DNA of 64,000 nucleotides, taken from Sediminibacter sp. Hel_I_10 (GTDB lineage: Bacteria; Bacteroidota; Bacteroidia; Flavobacteriales; Flavobacteriaceae). The DNA lies in assembly GCF_000688335.1 (NCBI RefSeq), contig NZ_JHZX01000001.1, positions 3,100,001 through 3,164,000 on the forward strand, in the 5' to 3' direction. Positions 60,878 to 64,000 of the stretch are shown in pieces. A program made the position numbers and the translations under genes. Every line of letters begins with the position of its first letter. The first letter of the stretch is position 1. The notes beneath the pieces are model-generated. The model had not been told where the DNA came from and did not search any database. It saw only the letters and a program-made list of their open reading frames with translations.

Positions 60878-63681
60878 AATTAAAACTTAGGATTTTATCC
60901 AGCATATGTTTACTTATTTCCTGTCTCATCTGGGCACAGGAGCTCCCTCCTATTGCTTCATATTCTACTGAGGATTATAGAGGAGAAAATCAAAATTGGG
61001 CGATTTCACAAGCGCCCAATAAATTTATTTATGTTGCTAATAATAAAGGCCTACTTGAATTTAATGGCGCTAATTGGCAATTGTACCCCTCTCCAAACGA
61101 AACCATTCTTAGATCGGTTCACGTGGTGGGTGATAAGATTTACACAGGGTGTTACATGGAGTTTGGTTACTGGCAACATGATAACTACAACAAACTACAT
61201 TACACTTCCTTATCTAAGGATATTACAGAAAGCTTGATTACCGATGAGCAGTTTTGGAATATCATATCCTTTAATGAGTGGGTGTTATTTCAGTCTTTCA
61301 ATAGAATTTACATCTACAATTCAAGAGATCAACAGTTCTCAACAATTGATTCTAAAACAATGTTGACCAAAATGATAGAGGTGGATGGCGTTGTTTATTT
61401 TCAGAAGCTAAATGATGGGATCTATCAAATTGTCAATGGTAAAGAACGATTGTTAACCGATGATCCTGTTTTAAGCCGTAATACACTAGTTAATATTTTT
61501 AAGAAGGATCAAGGCCTTTTGATTGAAACTCAAGATCAAGGGTTCTTCACATATGTAGAAGGTGAAACTTCAAAATGGGATATTCCCGCTAATAAAAAAT
61601 TAAATACGGTAAGTGTATATAATAGTATAAAACTGCAAGATCAACGCTTAGCACTTGGTACCATATCTAATGGCGTGATTGTTTTAACTGAAACAGGCAG
61701 CATAGATTATACCATAAACCAATCTACTGGATTGAGTAATAATACTGTGTTGTCCCTTTTTGAAGACGTTGAACAGAATATTTGGTTGGGATTAGACAAT
61801 GGTATTAATTGTTTAAATACAAACTCGCCATTTAGAATTTTTCAAGATGATAACGGATCCCTCGGTACGGTTTACGCTGCCATTGTTCATGACGGGCTGT
61901 TATATCTTGGTACCAATCAAGGGTTGTTCTATAGAACTTTTGAATCAAATGATGACTTTGCTTTGGTAGACGGAACCCGAGGTCAGGTTTGGACTTTGAA
62001 AACTTATGATAATCAATTATTTATAGGTCACAATCTTGGGACTTTTGTACTGAAGAATAAGGAACTAGAGCAAATCAGTTTTGATCAAGGTACTTGGGAC
62101 ATTCAAGAAATTGAAGGTCAGCCAAATCTTTTGTTGCAAGGGAACTACTATGGTTTAAGTGTTTTGGAAAGAAATAATAATAAATGGACTTTACGTAACA
62201 AGGTAGACGGTTTTAATATTTCATCTAAGTATTTTGGCATTTCAAAAGAAGCCCGTGTTTTTGTAAATCATGAATATAAGGGGGTTTATAAACTGCAATT
62301 AAATCAGGCGCTTACAAAGGTATTGGAAGTTGAAAGGGATACCTCACTAGGTAAGGGCTTGAACTCATCGCTTTTAAAATATGGAGCAGATATCATTTAT
62401 GCCTATAAACAAGGTGTTTTTAAGTATGATGTTTCCGAAGATCGATTTAAGAAAGATTCCATTCTGAGTCAATTTTATGATAGTAAGAGCTATCTGTCAG
62501 GGAAATTAATTAAAGATTCATTAAAGCATTGGCTCTGGGGATTTACCGAGAATGATGTGTCTTATGTGTCACAAGGTCAAATGACCATTACGCCAAAAGT
62601 GACTCATATTCCGTTTCCCAATTCAGTAAGAAAGATGATGATCGGTTATGAAAACATCTTGAACCTTGGAGGGGAGCGCTATTTGCTAGGAACCTCTACC
62701 GGGTATATTATCATGGACCTTAATAAGGTACAGACTAATGATTATGAAGTTTCCATAAATACCATAGAAAATTATTCGCTTCATTCTAATCGGCGAACTA
62801 TCAGTAAGAATGAATCTGTTGAATTAGAGAACGGCTATAATAATATAAAGTTTTCATACAGTGTGCCTGAGTATAAAAAGTTTGTTCAAACAAAGTATAA
62901 ATATAAACTTGATGGTATCTACAATGAATGGAGCAATTGGTCAACACAGTCCAATACTTTATTTGAAAATTTACCTTCTGGTGCGTACGATTTTCAAGTA
63001 CGTTCTAAAGTTGGAAATACAGAGTCCAAGAACATCGCATCCTTTACATTTAATATCCAGAAACCTTGGTATGCCACCAATCTTGCCATAGCAATGTACT
63101 TGCTTATTGTGGTGTTGTTTTCAGTTTTTATGCATAATGTCTATAAAAGCTATTATAAAAAACAGAAAGAAAAATTAATTTTAGCGAATAAACGAGACCT
63201 AGAGTTAAAGGAACTTGAGACAGAGCAACAATTGATGCAGTTAAAAAATGAGAGTCTGCAACAAGATATCGAGAATAAAAATAGGGAATTAGCGATCTCT
63301 ACAATGAGCTTAATTAAGAAAAACGAATTTTTGAATAGTATCAAAGATGAGCTGAAATCTTCGGAAACAGAAAAAGGCTTAAAGTCTGTTGTCAAAATTA
63401 TTGATAAGAATATCAACAATACCGATGATTGGAAATTCTTTCAAGAGGCCTTCAATAACGCCGATAAGGACTTTCTGAAAAAGGTGAAATCTATACATCC
63501 TAAATTGACGCCTAACGATCTGAAGTTATGTGCCTATTTACGCTTAAACCTTACTTCAAAAGAAATTGCCCCACTTCTCAATATCTCTCCTAGAAGTGTA
63601 GAGGTGAAACGGTATCGATTGCGTAAAAAAATGAATTTACCGCATGAAGCGAGTCTTACCAACTATATTTTAGAGATGTAA
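60874..63681 (+). CDS. Membrane-bound Y_Y_Y/LuxR-type transcription regulator 2
   Basis: A 935-aa paralogue of the regulator at 31470-34271. It starts with TTG at 60874, overlapping the symporter stop in TTGA; no in-frame ATG lies near, and the TTG is followed at once by a good signal peptide (ends IWAQ). Residues about 25-640 are a Reg_prop propeller (YVANNKGLLEFNGANW, IWLGLDNGINCL). Then come a Y_Y_Y-like domain (about 650-725, SGAYDFQVRSKVG), one membrane helix (about 735-758), a coiled coil, and a helix-turn-helix (about 877-935, LTPNDLKLCAYLRLNLTSKEIAPLLNISPRSVEVKRYRLRKKM). There is no kinase or receiver domain. Translation coupling to a sugar symporter suggests the two share a sugar signal. 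The conserved promoter-type boxes just after it are probable targets. Confidence 0.85.
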   Translation: MKLKLRILSSICLLISCLIWAQELPPIASYSTEDYRGENQNWAISQAPNKFIYVANNKGLLEFNGANWQLYPSPNETILRSVHVVGDKIYTGCYMEFGYWQHDNYNKLHYTSLSKDITESLITDEQFWNIISFNEWVLFQSFNRIYIYNSRDQQFSTIDSKTMLTKMIEVDGVVYFQKLNDGIYQIVNGKERLLTDDPVLSRNTLVNIFKKDQGLLIETQDQGFFTYVEGETSKWDIPANKKLNTVSVYNSIKLQDQRLALGTISNGVIVLTETGSIDYTINQSTGLSNNTVLSLFEDVEQNIWLGLDNGINCLNTNSPFRIFQDDNGSLGTVYAAIVHDGLLYLGTNQGLFYRTFESNDDFALVDGTRGQVWTLKTYDNQLFIGHNLGTFVLKNKELEQISFDQGTWDIQEIEGQPNLLLQGNYYGLSVLERNNNKWTLRNKVDGFNISSKYFGISKEARVFVNHEYKGVYKLQLNQALTKVLEVERDTSLGKGLNSSLLKYGADIIYAYKQGVFKYDVSEDRFKKDSILSQFYDSKSYLSGKLIKDSLKHWLWGFTENDVSYVSQGQMTITPKVTHIPFPNSVRKMMIGYENILNLGGERYLLGTSTGYIIMDLNKVQTNDYEVSINTIENYSLHSNRRTISKNESVELENGYNNIKFSYSVPEYKKFVQTKYKYKLDGIYNEWSNWSTQSNTLFENLPSGAYDFQVRSKVGNTESKNIASFTFNIQKPWYATNLAIAMYLLIVVLFSVFMHNVYKSYYKKQKEKLILANKRDLELKELETEQQLMQLKNESLQQDIENKNRELAISTMSLIKKNEFLNSIKDELKSSETEKGLKSVVKIIDKNINNTDDWKFFQEAFNNADKDFLKKVKSIHPKLTPNDLKLCAYLRLNLTSKEIAPLLNISPRSVEVKRYRLRKKMNLPHEASLTNYILEM

Positions 63682-63686
63682 ATACC

Positions 63687-63859
63687 ATACAATTCCTTTT
63701 TAGTCCTATACATTACCCATACAAAATAGCTTAAATCCTCTATTACAACGTTTTCGTTCAATAATTTTTAATTGCTAACAGCGCCGTAAAACCTGATAAT
63801 AATTATCGATTTCCTAATTTTTAAACGGTTTTATTGAGATGTATGCTATTTGTTGGGGT
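63687..63859 (+). promoter_or_regulatory. Control region after regulator 2, boxes shared with 22772-22944
   Basis: The last 319 bp of the window hold no gene that I can support. They carry ATACAA at 63687, CCTATACATTACCCATACA at 63705-63723, AACGTT at 63747 and a 22-bp box at 63838-63859 that differs from the 22923 box at 3 positions. All are offset by exactly 40915 bp from their partners before the first SusC. This predicts that a co-regulated operon, perhaps a third SusC, begins just beyond the window on the + strand. Confidence 0.7.
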
Positions 63860-64000
63860 GAAATTTATTATATTGAAATAGATTTCGCCTAGATTTATCA
63901 TTCCCAAATTATACCTACAAGTTACAGCTTGATCCTTTTAATCAGATTCACCATAGATTTTGATAAAGAGAAGCATATCAATCGAGTTAGCAATCAGTTT

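Overview
The window looks like chromosome from a marine, low-GC member of the Bacteroidetes, most likely Flavobacteriaceae. The supports are SusC/SusD pairs, Bacteroidetes-type lipoprotein signals (Cys followed by Asp/Glu), type IX secretion (T9SS) sorting domains of both type A and type B, PorP/SprF-family proteins and SprB-like giant surface proteins. Every gene I accept is on the + strand. I see no tRNA, rRNA, CRISPR array or insertion sequence.

Region 1 (1-22488) is a surface-protein locus. It holds the end of a type B T9SS substrate, a PorP/SprF protein fused to a tandem-repeat coiled coil and a SPOR-like C-terminus, a 2795-aa giant SprB-like protein, a plain PorP/SprF protein, and a second giant protein of 3222 aa. 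The two giants are old paralogues over most of their length. Their last 2254 bp (about 750 codons, through the stop codon) form a cassette of the same length with only 32 differences counted by hand (about 98.6% identity), including 1109 bp with none. The cassette is about 63-67% GC in lines I counted, against about 32-38% just upstream. It is the most unusual object in the window.

Region 2 (22489-31385) is a compact beta-glucan operon: SusC, SusD, a PKD/glycan-binding lipoprotein and a GH16 laminarinase-like enzyme, closed by a strong intrinsic terminator. The glycan-binding protein carries a duplicated 153-aa module that resembles the middle domain of the GH16 protein.

Region 3 (31470-63681) starts with a membrane-bound Y_Y_Y/LuxR-type regulator and a second SusC/SusD pair with its own terminator. 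A long, tightly packed gene set follows: two GH144-like enzymes, a metallophosphoesterase, an esterase, two GH3 enzymes, an SGNH hydrolase and a sister protein sharing its N-terminal domain, GH2, another esterase, a sulfatase, a GH43-like protein, an endonuclease/exonuclease/phosphatase-fold protein, a sodium:solute symporter and a second regulator of the same type. GH144 with GH3 suggests beta-1,2-glucan (sophoro-oligosaccharide) breakdown. The phosphoesterases and esterases would fit a substituted bacterial glucan. The sulfatase, GH2 and GH43-like genes point to a more complex or second substrate.

Regulatory DNA is informative. The region upstream of the first SusC and the region after the last regulator share a gap-free set of boxes at identical spacing (a 19-bp identity, AACGTT 24 bp on, and a 22-bp box a further 91 bp on). 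The second SusC promoter instead has TACGTCA repeats spaced 11 and 55 bp apart. This suggests two regulators with distinct operators.
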